DNA from: Pedosphaera sp.
Lineage (GTDB): Bacteria > Verrucomicrobiota > Verrucomicrobiia > Limisphaerales > F1-12-MAGs170
DNA length: 40,442 nt
Reading direction: 5' to 3'
Assembly: GCA_009695275.1 (NCBI GenBank)
Contig: SIBF01000015.1
Location: 1-40,442, forward strand
The position numbers and the translations under genes were made by a program. Under the pieces are notes generated by a model that did not search any database, was not told the origin of the DNA, and saw only the letters and a list, made by a program, of their open reading frames with translations. Positions 17,399 to 26,777 of this stretch are shown here, piece by piece (the first letter of the stretch is position 1; the number at the start of each line of letters is the position of its first letter).

Positions 17399-19309
17399 AT
17401 GAACCTAACTCTACTGGGACGTTTCCTCGGAATTCTCAACCACGGATTTCACGGATGCTCACGGATTGGGCGGAATTTACCGTCATCTGATCCGTGCCAT
17501 CCGTGGTCAATTCTCCAGCGTGTCTCTGAAGTGCTAACCAGCAGCACAATACGATCCTGGCTGGTGCTTGCTTGCCTCCTCACCATCACCCTTCGCAGCC
17601 AGGCCGCCGAGCCATCGGGGGCCGTGTTGTCGAACGATGAGTTCTTCGACCCGAACCGGCTGCTGGAAGTGCAAATCACCTTGTCGGCGGAGGATTTTGA
17701 AAAGCTCCGCCAGCAACACCGCGACTTGAGCGCGCAGTTCAGCCAGAGCCGCACCGAGAAGGCTCAGGCGCTGCCCAAATCGTACGAATGGTTCAAGGGC
17801 GAGGTCACGATTGGCGGCGTCACTCTCAAGAACGTCGGCATTCGCAAGCGGGGCTTGCTCGGCTCGGACAACTCGACACGCCCCTCTTTCAACATCGATT
17901 TCGATCACTTCGTGAAGGGCCAGACATTCGCGGGTGAAGCGCGGTTCACGCTGCACAACAATAACCAGGATCCCTCGCAAGTGCAGCAAGCGCTGGGCTA
18001 CCGCGTGTTTGCGGCGGCCGGCGTGCCCGCGCCACGCTGTAATCTCGCCCAGGTGACCGTCAACGGGAAAAGTCTGGGCATCTACTCGCATATCGAAGCG
18101 GTGGACGAACGTTTTTTGCGGCGGCACTTTTCCAACGCCAAAGGAAACCTGTATGAAGCAACCGGCAGCGATTTTCGTCCCGGTTGGGTGAATGCCTTCG
18201 AGTCCAAGAACCACAAGACGACCAATGACCGCGGCGATCTGGAGCAGGTGGTTCGCGCTCTGGATTCCAAGGAGGGAATGATCGAGCGCGTCTCTCAAGT
18301 CGTGGATGTGAGCGCCTACCTTAACTTTTGGGCAACGGAGGTTCTCATCGGCCATTGGGATGGTTTCGCCGGCAATCAAAACAACGCATTCGTTTATCAC
18401 GATCCCAAGGCGGACAAGTTTCACTTCATCGCCTGGGGTGCTGATTCCACGTTCGGCGATTCGGATGTGTTTGTTCCCTTCGTGCCGCCAGTTTCGGTGA
18501 AGGCAAATGGTTATCTTGCACGCCAGCTCTACAACCATCCGCAGACGCGCGAAAAGTATCGTCAACGAATGCGCGAACTCCTGGCCACCGTCTGGAAAGA
18601 GCAGGAACTTTTGGCGGAAGTGGACCGCATGGAAGTTCTCGTGAAGGATCGGATTACCATTCCCAAGCCACAATTCGACGCCGGTTTGAAGAAAGTGCGA
18701 GAATACATCCGCACCCAGCGGGCGGCGATGGAGTCGGAATTGGCGCAGCCTGCCAAGCCCTGGATCTACCCGATGCGTCCGAACCGCTATAACGAATTCG
18801 CCGGCAAACTCTCGGCGAGTTTTTCGACCGTGTGGTCAACGAATCCGGTCAGCATGGAGCTGACCAATTTTCCTCCGCAACACCTTGGTCAATTGGACCT
18901 CGATTTCTATAGCCAGCGGTATTCAGACAAGCAGGCGCGGAGCCGAACCGGCATTCACCCTCGTCACCCGGACTTTGCTAGCGTTCAGGTGGTGGCAGCC
19001 GTGGATGGGGTCACAGCGCCAGTAACCGTTTCCATCTCCGTGGAAAAGGATGTTTTCCTGAAGGGTGGGACCATTCCCCTCGATGGCAGGCAGGCCATCG
19101 GCTACCTCGTGACGGGTGTGCGTGGGACGAAATCCTTCCGAGTTCTCAGTTTCCTTCAGAATGGCAAAGGGTCGATCACGCTGGATCGTTCGGGGCTGAA
19201 ATTGGGGGATGAGGTCAGTGGCCACATTGAGACGGAAGTCTGGGCGCGACTTTGGGAAGATTTCGATCTGAAGGTGCTGAACGCGGTGAGTTCAGCCAAG
19301 GTGAGATAG
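17399..19309 (+). CDS. CotH kinase-family secreted protein (paralogue 2)
   Basis: This protein is collinear with the upstream CotH: VGIRKRGLLGSDNSTRPSFN, FTLHNNNQDPSQVQQALGYR, LGIYSHIEAVDERFLRRHF, GHWDGFAGNQNNAFVYHDP and FIAWGADSTFGD. The signal segment SWLVLACLLTITLRSQAAEP starts well inside the open frame. The true start may therefore be the in-frame GTG at 17531, which gives 592 residues, almost the length of paralogue 1. The ATG at 17399 would add a leader encoded by a dispersed CCACGGAT inverted repeat. FIPWGPD of paralogue 1 is FIAWGAD here, so function may have diverged. Confidence 0.87.
   Translation: MNLTLLGRFLGILNHGFHGCSRIGRNLPSSDPCHPWSILQRVSEVLTSSTIRSWLVLACLLTITLRSQAAEPSGAVLSNDEFFDPNRLLEVQITLSAEDFEKLRQQHRDLSAQFSQSRTEKAQALPKSYEWFKGEVTIGGVTLKNVGIRKRGLLGSDNSTRPSFNIDFDHFVKGQTFAGEARFTLHNNNQDPSQVQQALGYRVFAAAGVPAPRCNLAQVTVNGKSLGIYSHIEAVDERFLRRHFSNAKGNLYEATGSDFRPGWVNAFESKNHKTTNDRGDLEQVVRALDSKEGMIERVSQVVDVSAYLNFWATEVLIGHWDGFAGNQNNAFVYHDPKADKFHFIAWGADSTFGDSDVFVPFVPPVSVKANGYLARQLYNHPQTREKYRQRMRELLATVWKEQELLAEVDRMEVLVKDRITIPKPQFDAGLKKVREYIRTQRAAMESELAQPAKPWIYPMRPNRYNEFAGKLSASFSTVWSTNPVSMELTNFPPQHLGQLDLDFYSQRYSDKQARSRTGIHPRHPDFASVQVVAAVDGVTAPVTVSISVEKDVFLKGGTIPLDGRQAIGYLVTGVRGTKSFRVLSFLQNGKGSITLDRSGLKLGDEVSGHIETEVWARLWEDFDLKVLNAVSSAKVR
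17430..17515. repeat. CCACGGAT inverted repeat
   Basis: Imperfect inverted arms at 17430-17456 and 17488-17515 share ACCACGGAT and CACGGAT. A half copy (accacggatgaacatggat) lies right after the MITE at 9458. The repeat occupies the leader of the second CotH gene and probably carries no coding function. Confidence 0.7.
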
Positions 19310-19364
19310 TGTCCAGCGGTTTGTAGAACTGCGGCAATCGTTCTAAAACCACGAACCACCCACA

Positions 19365-19555
19365 TTGAGCTCAACCAGCAAAGCAATTCGGATCTGCCTG
19401 AGGCTCGTCTGCGCCATAATCGGCTCCATCATTCTTCACGCCACCGCTCCGGCCCCATCTGCCTCCGCCGATCCTTTTGATCCCAGCCGCATTCTCGAAG
19501 TGCGGAATACGATGACGGAGGCGTATTGGGACAAGCTGCCACCCTACACCGCTGA
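19365..19555 (+). pseudogene. Truncated third CotH-family gene (N-terminus only)
   Basis: A third copy begins at a TTG with a signal peptide (CAIIGSIILHATAPAPSASA) and the family opening DPFDPSRILEVRNTMTEAYW. Compare DPNRLLEVQITLSAEDFEKL in the complete paralogue just upstream. After about 60 codons the similarity stops. The sequence then becomes the 3' end of the aldehyde dehydrogenase gene on the opposite strand. Everything after the N-terminal strand is lost, so the product cannot be functional. The breakpoint is near 19555. Confidence 0.65.
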
Positions 19556-19557
19556 CC

Positions 19558-21051
19558 TCAAGCCAGTGGCCTCAAAATGGATTGCGGGCGCAGGTAATCG
19601 TGGAACGTTTCAGGGCTGTTCACGCCGCCGCCCATGCCGCTGAGGTTGCAGCCGCCGTAGGGAACGCCCTGAGGAAAGCAGTTGTGAGCGTTGATCCAAC
19701 TGTTGCCTGCGATCATCGCCTCGGCGACACGGTTGGCGCGATCGAGGTTCGCGCTCCAGACGCTGTTCGCCAATCCGTAGGTGGAGCGGTTCACGATTTC
19801 GACGGCTTGATCTTCGTCCCGGAACGGCATCACGTAAGCGACCGGGCCGAAGATTTCTTCGCGGCAGGCCACGTTATCCGGTGACCCGGTGAGCAAGGCG
19901 GGTTTCACATAGAAACCGCCTTCGTGACCCTTGACGGTCGCCGGTCCGCCACTGAGTAGAAATTTGGCACCTTCCTTTTGGCCGCGTTCAAGATACCCAA
20001 GCACGCGCTGGCGCTGCTTCTCGCTGACGACGGGGCCCATCTGCGTCTCCGCATCCCACTCGTGGCCGATGCGAGTTGAGGAGAGGGCCTCTGCCGCAGT
20101 TTGGACCAGGCGGTCGAGAATCTTTTCGTGTACCAGCCAGCGGGTTGCGGTGCAGCATACTTGTCCGGCATTGAGCGTGATCGCGCCGGCGAGTGACCGT
20201 GCCGTGGCATCCACATCGACATCATCAAACACGATGGCCGCGCCTTTGCCGCCAAGTTCGAGCTTCACAGGAATAAGGTTGCGTCCGCTGGCTTCACCTA
20301 CAAGTCGTCCAACTTCGGGCGAACCGGTAAATGACATCCGCTTGATGCCCGCATGCCTTGAGAGCGCCGCGCCCGCCGTCTCACCCAGGCCGGTGACGAC
20401 GTTGACGACGCCTTTGGGAATCCCCACTTCCTCGACCAGTTTCGCGAAGTAGAGCGTGGAAAGCGGCGTGTCTTCGGCGGGTTTGATGACGACAGTGTTG
20501 CCCGCCGCCAGCGCCGGAGAAATGCCCCATCCGACAAGCAGCAACGGAAAATTCCACGGGAAGATGAATCCACAGACACCGTAGGGAACGCGGATCGAAC
20601 GCGCCTCGTACCCGGAGACGGCGATCGGCTCGCGACGGCGGGCGTGAACGGAGATGTCAGCAAAATAGCGCAGCGTCAAGGAGACGTTGGGGATGTCTCC
20701 GGCCATGGCGGCGGCGAGAGGTTTGCCCACGTCGAGCGATTCGATCTGGGCAAGCACTTCGCGACGCTTGTCCACGAGATCAGCAAGCCGGTGAAGGAAC
20801 ACGGCCCGCTCGTTTGAAGGCAGGGCGGCCCAACCGCTCTTGCGGAAGGCTTCGTGCGCCGCCTTCACCGCGCGGTCAACATCCCGTTCATCTCCAGCGG
20901 TGACGCGGGCTAGAAGTTTATTGTCGCCGGGATCGCGTGTCTCGAAGGTGCCGCCGCCCGCGGCCTCCACCCAGTCGCCCCCGATGAACATCCGCAGGGG
21001 TTGAGTAGCGAGGAATTTGGTGACTTCAGGAAGCATGGTTGTCATAGGCAT
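19558..21051 (-). CDS. NAD(P)-dependent aldehyde dehydrogenase
   Basis: A full-length 497-residue aldehyde dehydrogenase that oxidises an aldehyde to its acid with NAD(P)+. Visible motifs are PWNF near residue 165, [13 protein letters not shown] in the cofactor fold, ELGGKG with the general base Glu near 265, and NAGQVCC with the catalytic Cys near 299-300. EEIFGPV and the [13 protein letters not shown] ending also fit. The sequence resembles betaine-aldehyde or general aldehyde dehydrogenases, but the substrate cannot be fixed. The start choice is open between ATGs at 21051 and a few codons on. Its 3' end abuts the broken third CotH gene, which dates that rearrangement to this boundary. Confidence 0.95.
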   Translation of the reverse strand: MPMTTMLPEVTKFLATQPLRMFIGGDWVEAAGGGTFETRDPGDNKLLARVTAGDERDVDRAVKAAHEAFRKSGWAALPSNERAVFLHRLADLVDKRREVLAQIESLDVGKPLAAAMAGDIPNVSLTLRYFADISVHARRREPIAVSGYEARSIRVPYGVCGFIFPWNFPLLLVGWGISPALAAGNTVVIKPAEDTPLSTLYFAKLVEEVGIPKGVVNVVTGLGETAGAALSRHAGIKRMSFTGSPEVGRLVGEASGRNLIPVKLELGGKGAAIVFDDVDVDATARSLAGAITLNAGQVCCTATRWLVHEKILDRLVQTAAEALSSTRIGHEWDAETQMGPVVSEKQRQRVLGYLERGQKEGAKFLLSGGPATVKGHEGGFYVKPALLTGSPDNVACREEIFGPVAYVMPFRDEDQAVEIVNRSTYGLANSVWSANLDRANRVAEAMIAGNSWINAHNCFPQGVPYGGCNLSGMGGGVNSPETFHDYLRPQSILRPLA

Positions 21052-21095
21052 TTGGGGTTCGTGGTGGTGACTGTATCGAAGTCGGTGCGCATGTC

Positions 21096-21340
21096 ATCGG
21101 GAAATTTTGAGGGGACGGAGCCTGGGGCGCATCCCGGAGTTGTTGGTTGGGTCGTCGTCCGCAGGCGTCTTCTCCCTCTCCCCGTCGGACGGGGAGGGGG
21201 TTGGGGAGAGGGGATTCCAAGCAGTCTGGACGGCCCTCCTCTCCCCGGCCCTCTCCTCCCTCGGAGGAAGGAGAGGGAGAAATCACCAACAACTTCGGGA
21301 TGCGCACCAGTGCCTGCCCTCCGAAAACTTCCTTCGCAAC
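21096..21340. repeat. Large imperfect inverted repeat (about 245 bp)
   Basis: Sequence rising through GGGGCGCATCCCGGAGTTGT near 21125-21150 is matched on the opposite strand by the stretch near 21285-21340. The outer parts (gaaattttgaggg and ccctccgaaaacttc) also pair. The centre is rich in CTCTCCCC/GGGGAGAG blocks. The whole could fold as one long hairpin between the divergent aldehyde dehydrogenase and the next gene. It resembles a dispersed palindromic repeat and would separate the two promoters. Confidence 0.65.
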
Positions 21341-21411
21341 TTTTAGGCTCGAGCGATGATGATAATGGAGGACAAGTCGTCACTCTGAAAACTGACATGC
21401 CAATCTAATTC

Positions 21412-22884
21412 ATGGAACAAAAGCCAGAGCATCACGGACATCACCCGGCGACTCATCGGAGTCATCGATGGATTTACGTGCTCCTGGGGATCGTCCTGTG
21501 TGGGGGCTTTGCCTGGCTGGCTTTGTTGAATTCGAGCGAACGTGATTGGGCGCGTTACAAGCAGGAAGCACAGTCGCGAGGCAAACCAGTGGAATGGGCT
21601 GCCTTTGCTGCGGAACCGTTGCCGCCTGAAGTGGAGAACTTTTTGACAACCCCACTCCTTCGCAGCGCCGTCCGAAAGGGACAGGGAAACGGAGAGTTTT
21701 CATACCGGCTCGCCGTTACCCGATTGATCGGGCTATCAGTACACATGGGCAACTGGCAGAAGGGGGAACGCTCAGATCTCCGAGCCATGCACTCTGCACT
21801 AGGCGGGTCGCGCGCCGAAGACAGCAATTCAGATGACCTGTCGGCAGAGGCGATCATTCGCGCTTGCGAACCGGAGATGGAAGATCTGGCGGAATTGCGC
21901 TCGGCCAGCGCGCGCCGCTTCGCAAGGTTCGAGTTTGTTTATCCGGATCCGATCTCGGCGGATGTTCCAAACTTTGTCTTTCTTCGCGAAATCGCACAGT
22001 TGGAATCCATCCACGGCATTGTATCGCTTCGACGGGGCGATGCGGAAGTGGCGTTTGGGGATGTGCGGGTGATTCATCGTCTGGCCGAAGCGTGTTTACA
22101 GGAACCAACCCTGGTCAGCGCGATGATCGGAGTGGCTTTGCATGGGCTCGCCCTACAATGCTTTTGGGAAGGCTGGATCGACGAGCGATGGACTGAGGCG
22201 CAATTCACGGAGTTCCAGAACCGGCTTGAGCGCGCCAATCTGTTCGCGAGCACGGTACGATCGATCCGCTGGGGTGAGCAGGCCAGCTTCACATATCTGA
22301 TGGAAAAGATGTCCAACGAAGAGCTGGCCTCAGTGTTCGGTGGAGCGGGCGGCACGGGATTTCGGGATCGAATTGTCACTCTGCTGTCTCTCCACGCGCC
22401 TCGAAGCTGGCGTTATCAGAATCTCCTTTTTTACAACCGCTTCTTCGATGAGATGGTTTTCCAGAATCTGGATGCCGGGCAAATGAGGATCTTTCCCGCG
22501 AAAGTCGAGAAAGGTTCGAGTTCGCTCGATCGCGCATTTACGATGTTGAGACCGTCCAATCTTTTCGCGACGAGAGCGCTTCCGAATTTGAGGAAGGCTC
22601 TCACTAACATGGCCCGCAACCAGACCGCGATCAGCCAGGCTGTCGTGGTTTGCGCGTTGGAGCGCTTCCGCAGGCAACGCAACCGATACCCCGAGTCACT
22701 CACGGAACTGACGCCTGAGTTCATCGCACGCCTGCCGCACGACGTGGTGACGGGACGACCGTTCATTTACAAACGTGGGGAAAACAACCGATTCACTCTC
22801 TACTCCGTCGGATGGAATGAAAAAGATGACGGTGGACGCGCCAGCGATGGGCACGATGACTGGGTCTGGCCGCAGCGAATGTGA
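21412..22884 (+). CDS. Membrane-anchored hypothetical protein
   Basis: A 490-residue protein with one transmembrane helix near residues 20-42 (WIYVLLGIVLCGGFAWLALL) after a His-rich cytoplasmic start. The remainder is probably outside the membrane and mostly helical. The C-terminal part reads ALERFRRQRNRYPESLTELT followed by LPHDVVTGRPFIYKR and FTLYSVGWNEKDDGG. That ending recurs in uncharacterised Verrucomicrobia and Planctomycetes proteins and recalls the pilin-like pseudopilus fold of type II secretion helpers. No enzyme motif is visible. It converges with the comEC fragment, leaving 10 bases between stops. Confidence 0.75.
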   Translation: MEQKPEHHGHHPATHRSHRWIYVLLGIVLCGGFAWLALLNSSERDWARYKQEAQSRGKPVEWAAFAAEPLPPEVENFLTTPLLRSAVRKGQGNGEFSYRLAVTRLIGLSVHMGNWQKGERSDLRAMHSALGGSRAEDSNSDDLSAEAIIRACEPEMEDLAELRSASARRFARFEFVYPDPISADVPNFVFLREIAQLESIHGIVSLRRGDAEVAFGDVRVIHRLAEACLQEPTLVSAMIGVALHGLALQCFWEGWIDERWTEAQFTEFQNRLERANLFASTVRSIRWGEQASFTYLMEKMSNEELASVFGGAGGTGFRDRIVTLLSLHAPRSWRYQNLLFYNRFFDEMVFQNLDAGQMRIFPAKVEKGSSSLDRAFTMLRPSNLFATRALPNLRKALTNMARNQTAISQAVVVCALERFRRQRNRYPESLTELTPEFIARLPHDVVTGRPFIYKRGENNRFTLYSVGWNEKDDGGRASDGHDDWVWPQRM

Positions 22885-22894
22885 CGAACAGCCA

Positions 22895-24584
22895 TCACCG
22901 GGTGTCGCGCTCGCCGGGATTTGGGTTCTTTGGACCGATTGAAGTTCGCACACGACCATCAGCGCGTCCTCCTCTGGCGGTCCGGACACTCCACGCGCCC
23001 TCATTGATAGCGATGGAGACTGCTCCCTTTTGTTGAGTCGAGAAAAGGCTGGTCTCGTTTTGCTCGAGCCGTTCCCGGAGTTTGGAGTTGAGGCGGGCTG
23101 TGACGGGAAATTCGGCCGTCGCCAGCACAATGACACCAGGTTTAATTCTTGAGAGCAGTGAATCGATCAGTGGTTCGCCGTCGTTTGGCATCCCGGCGAT
23201 CACGATGTCCGATTCCAGATCGAGTGCTCCCTCCAGAAGTTTCTGCTGACCTGATCTTGCCAGCACAGGCAGAATCAACACTCGAATCCCTCCAAACTCT
23301 CCCCGCAGTAACATTGCCGCGTCATCGGCGCGTGGAAATTGATCGCCGACCGCCGGGTGGATGATCTCCCACATTCCAATTCGTTCGCCCGCGCTCATCT
23401 GCTTATGCCAGCCAGGACGTGCATCAACTCCCTTTATCAACTCGCGGTAGGCCGGGGAACGGAAACGCAACGGACTGGTCACAACTTCACCGATGCTGAA
23501 ATCACCGAGAATTTCGTGGAATGCCTCCACATGTCGCAACCCACCATGACTGATCACAAGCCGAGGAAGATGATTGAAGCCGTGAGAGCGCAAGAAGGGC
23601 CTCAAAACAAACTGGGCTCCAGACCGGTCACTACAGTTCAAGAGAAGGTCGCTCGCGTCGCCGGGAGCATCCACGAGGATACCGCTGCCTCCCAAAGGCA
23701 GCACTGTGATCTCGACTCGCTTTCGTTCGAGCCATGTTTGGATCGCGACCGACGCGCACCAGATGCCGACCACACCAGCCATCCATTTCCAGCGACCACT
23801 ACGCCACGCCCAACCATTCAACACCGCTGCAAGGACACCGTAATAGATCACAAACTCATGCCAAAAGGGTGGGCGGACAAAGAAGAATGCTGACGGAAGT
23901 GAAGCGCACCACTGGCTCAGCCCGATCATCCATTTCATCCAGAGCCACGAACTGTGATTGAACAATTCCGTGAGCCACGGCAGCCAGTCGCCACAGGCCA
24001 GACTGCCCAGGCTGCTTGCCAAACCCACGCTGCTGAGGGGAACGATGAGCAGATTCGCCAGCAGACTCACCGGCGTGATCATGAAGAAGTAGTAGGCAAT
24101 CAAAGGCAGCGATCCGAGCCACGCCGCGAGGGAAGTCGCCAGGCTGGATGTCAGGTGTCCGAGCGCATAACGCAGAAAACGTTCCCAACGCGGACGAAGT
24201 TCATGAGGCAACAGCGGATCGGGCTCCAGCAGACGCCGGCGCAGCTTCTCAATCGGCGGTGTGATCAGGGCCAGACCCAGAACCACAAAGAACGAAAGCT
24301 GGAAGCCGGCCTGAAAAAGTTGTCGCGGATCCCAAACAAGGATGATCAATCCAGCCACTGCGAGGGAATTCAACAGGTTCGTTGGACGTCTGATCATCCA
24401 GCCGCCGATGATCACCGTCATCATCACCGTCGAACGAATTGCCGATGCCTGCCAGCCGGTTGCCGCCGTATAGAACCAGATCAATGGAATCGCCAGCAGG
24501 CCGCACGCTTGGCGGGGAATTCGCATCACACGAAACACACTCACAAGAATTCCCGCAATCAACGCGATGTGCAGGCCGCTGATG
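22895..24584 (-). pseudogene. comEC: comEC, C-terminal part (split by the integrated element)
   Basis: This is the larger part of the DNA-uptake channel ComEC/Rec2. At the element junction the frame begins ISGLHIALIAGIL, the conserved start of the Competence transmembrane domain. Many membrane helices follow, with the family run GWQASAIRSTVMMTVIIGG and later QLFQAGFQLSFFVVLGLAL. The last 250 residues are a metallo-beta-lactamase-like domain that has lost the HxHxD motif (VISHGGLRHVEAF instead). About 562 residues remain. The first 260 lie 10.7 kb away at 35262-36040 on the same strand. The frame is intact apart from the insertion, so excision would give a normal gene. An internal TTG at 24562 is the only local start. 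Confidence 0.88.
24582..24584 (+). other. Element left junction (attachment core ATG)
   Basis: ComEC-like sequence (gcaggccgctg) changes to element sequence (cttgactttacttaac) at this ATG. The same three bases stand at the right junction, and serine integrases exchange strands within a 2-3 bp core. The recombinase gene starts 35 bases further in. Confidence 0.8.
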
Positions 24585-24619
24585 CTTGACTTTACTTAAC
24601 TCTATGTAACGGTTGGGGC

Positions 24620-26185
24620 GTGAGAACGGCATACTCCTACGTCCGATTAAGCAGCAAACGTCAAACTAAAGACACGTCAACGGGACAAACTCGCCAACTA
24701 GAACGAGCCGCAGCAATCTGCAAGGAAAAGGGCTGGCATCTTTCCCCAAAGACATTTCTAGACTTGGGGGTTTCTGGATACAAGGGAGAGAACCGTTTGC
24801 AGGGTTCCCTTGCCAAGTTCATTAAACTTGCCAAAGAAGGAAAGCTTGGGGAACAGCCCGTTTTATTGCTGGAAGGGTTCGACAGATTTTCCCGGCAGAA
24901 TATAGACAAAGCGGAACCCGCCTTTGTGGATTTGCTCAAGTCGGGCGTGGACATTCACGTTTCGCTGACAAACAAGACGTTCACCAAAGAACACACCAAG
25001 GAGCTACTCAGCCGTGTTGAAATCCTCGTTTCCATCAAGCAAGCCCATGATTTTTCCGCTCTGCTTTCCTCCCGCATCAAATCCACTCAAGAGTTGCGGG
25101 ATAGGAAAATCCGTTCCGGGCAAGTGATACGGACATGCAATGTCCCCCGCTACTATGCTTTTGATGACGCAGCCAAGACGTACATTCAGACGCCGGCGGC
25201 AGACATTGTGAAACGCATCATCAAAGATTATTTGGACGGTAATTCGCTTTATAGAATCAGCCAAACATTGAACACGGAACAAATCCCGTGCATCGGTTAC
25301 AAGGCGAGGGTCAAGTGGAGCCGTATGACAATCAGAGGCATACTTCAAACCGAAGCTCTATACGGAATCCATAAGGGCAACGAAGCGTTTTTCAAAGACC
25401 CCATTTGCGACAAAGACACCTTTGATCGAATTAGAGTCTTGCTGAAACAAAACTCCGGCAACCGTGGCAGGTTCGGAAGCGACTTCGTGAATATGTTCCG
25501 TGGCATTGCAAAGTGCCCGGTGTGCAAAGGCTCAATGTCCGCAGGAGTTCAATTCATTAACAGCAAAACGGGCAAGGCCAAGAAGGAGCCTTACCGCTAT
25601 TTCCGTTGCAGTTCGGTTAGCAACTCAATTCCTTGCACTAATCGGCACAATTTTAACTTGAAGGAAATTGAAACGGAATTCTTTGCCGTGTTTATGCAGC
25701 AAGACCCGGAAGCGGTTTTCCGGCAAAACGATGACGGAGCCAACCAAAAGGAAATCACCCGCACGCAAACGGAACTGGACAAAGTCTCAAAGAAAATCAA
25801 GACCTTGTTGGAGGATGATGACTTGTCCGAAGTGAAGGCCAAACTTCAGGAACTTAGAAAGCAACGGCAGTCACTCAACACCAAGCTTCAAGGATTGCAG
25901 TTAAACAGATCCGCTCAAGTTGTCCGCATGGAAAACATCGTGGATTTCAAGAGGTTGCTGGCGGCCGTAAAGAAACCAACTGAAACCTTCACAACCGCAG
26001 ACAAAATGAACTTTGAAAAAGGCATTTCAAGCTTGGAACAGAAGCTTAAAAACAACGCAATCCGCATGAAAGTGCGGAATATACTGCCAAGCATCATTTC
26101 TCGTATTGATTTCAACGCAGTAAAGGGCTGGTGGAAAGTTTACGACTTGAACGGCAAAGATATTTATACATCAATGCCAAACTGA
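24620..26185 (+). CDS. Large serine recombinase (element integrase)
   Basis: A 521-residue large serine recombinase starting at GTG. The catalytic domain opens AYSYVRLSSKRQ with the nucleophile at Ser11 of the YxRxS motif, and the ELLLEGFDRFSR-type segment lies near residue 90. A recombinase DNA-binding domain follows (about 170-275: GNSLYRISQTLNTEQIPC). Then comes a zinc ribbon with CPVC near residue 299 and a second Cys pair near 329-340. A coiled coil rich in Lys/Glu at about 370-430 ends in a short tail, as in phage integrases. Its position 35 bases from the junction in comEC identifies it as the enzyme that integrated the element. Excision would require a directionality factor, not identified here. 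Confidence 0.92.
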   Translation: MRTAYSYVRLSSKRQTKDTSTGQTRQLERAAAICKEKGWHLSPKTFLDLGVSGYKGENRLQGSLAKFIKLAKEGKLGEQPVLLLEGFDRFSRQNIDKAEPAFVDLLKSGVDIHVSLTNKTFTKEHTKELLSRVEILVSIKQAHDFSALLSSRIKSTQELRDRKIRSGQVIRTCNVPRYYAFDDAAKTYIQTPAADIVKRIIKDYLDGNSLYRISQTLNTEQIPCIGYKARVKWSRMTIRGILQTEALYGIHKGNEAFFKDPICDKDTFDRIRVLLKQNSGNRGRFGSDFVNMFRGIAKCPVCKGSMSAGVQFINSKTGKAKKEPYRYFRCSSVSNSIPCTNRHNFNLKEIETEFFAVFMQQDPEAVFRQNDDGANQKEITRTQTELDKVSKKIKTLLEDDDLSEVKAKLQELRKQRQSLNTKLQGLQLNRSAQVVRMENIVDFKRLLAAVKKPTETFTTADKMNFEKGISSLEQKLKNNAIRMKVRNILPSIISRIDFNAVKGWWKVYDLNGKDIYTSMPN

Positions 26186-26237
26186 AAGGTTGCTCCACGG
26201 AGTCGCTAAAACCCAAAGTCAGCAAATACGAAGAAGT

Positions 26238-26447
26238 TCATCGCTTAAAGCATAGACCTGAGCCCCAACAGCTCCCACCACTGGAGAGTTGTGATAATTG
26301 CACATTTCCCCACCGATTTGGATTTGGTTTCAAGTGGGTGAACAAATTCCGAAAGTCAAGGAATTCATCCTTGGCATGGCCGGAATGAGCTGACAGACTT
26401 CTACCAGTATAAATCAGAATCAATGTAACGAATAACAAGAACAACAA
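26238..26447 (-). CDS. Possible small secreted protein
   Basis: A 69-residue frame starting at TTG with a strongly hydrophobic N-terminus (MLFLLFVTLILIYTGRSLSA) that would act as a signal peptide. A short polar tail follows, ending in SSGGSCWGSGLCFKR with two cysteines. It fills the otherwise gene-free 316 bases between the integrase and the second MITE. No family is recognised, the start codon is weak and no clear ribosome-binding site is seen, so it may be chance. Confidence 0.3.
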   Translation of the reverse strand: MLFLLFVTLILIYTGRSLSAHSGHAKDEFLDFRNLFTHLKPNPNRWGNVQLSQLSSGGSCWGSGLCFKR

Positions 26448-26501
26448 TTTTTTAGCGTAGCAACGGCTACGGTCTCACCGAAAACCGCCAGTTTTCCAAA
26501 C

Positions 26502-26632
26502 TATACTCTGCGCGGCCATAGATTGCGCTTTTTGAAATCGAGCGAAAATGGTCACTTCCCATTGATTGTGAGCTACTTGACAACTCAAGTGTCACGGTGC
26601 CAAAAGCGCAGTTTGTGACCGCGCTCAGTATA
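26502..26632 (+). mobile_element. 127-bp MITE, copy 2 (TA-flanked)
   Basis: The same 127-bp element as at 9327-9457 (26504-26630 plus TA on each side), in the same orientation. One difference is visible by eye (ggtcac here, ggtcgc in copy 1), and copy 3 shares this variant. It lies between the integrase and the membrane-protein cluster. Confidence 0.86.
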
Positions 26633-26644
26633 GAAGACCGTCCG

Positions 26645-26735
26645 AGCACGCACCACCTGGGTGCGTGCTTGGCGTATTCTTCTAGTAGGCGCCTTGCGGT
26701 GCCTCGGTGAGGGTGCGTTAGGTTCGCACCCTTTT
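26645..26735 (+). promoter_or_regulatory. Three consecutive hairpins ending in a terminator-like stem, upstream of the DUF2628 gene
   Basis: Hairpin 1 pairs AGCACGCACC (26645-26654) with GGTGCGTGCT (26660-26669). Hairpin 2 pairs AGGCGCC (26687-26693) with GGTGCCT (26698-26704). Hairpin 3 pairs GGGTGCG (26711-26717) with CGCACCC (26725-26731) and is followed by TTTT. The last stem could be an intrinsic terminator or an attenuator 43 bases ahead of the next start codon. I match no known riboswitch class. Confidence 0.55.
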
Positions 26736-26777
26736 GATTTCCGTGGCGGGAGCGAGGCTGAAACAACCAAAACGGAA

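Noticed and set aside
23339-24589. Plus-strand open frames opposite the comEC C-terminal half
   Set aside because: They are antisense to a clearly recognisable ComEC protein.
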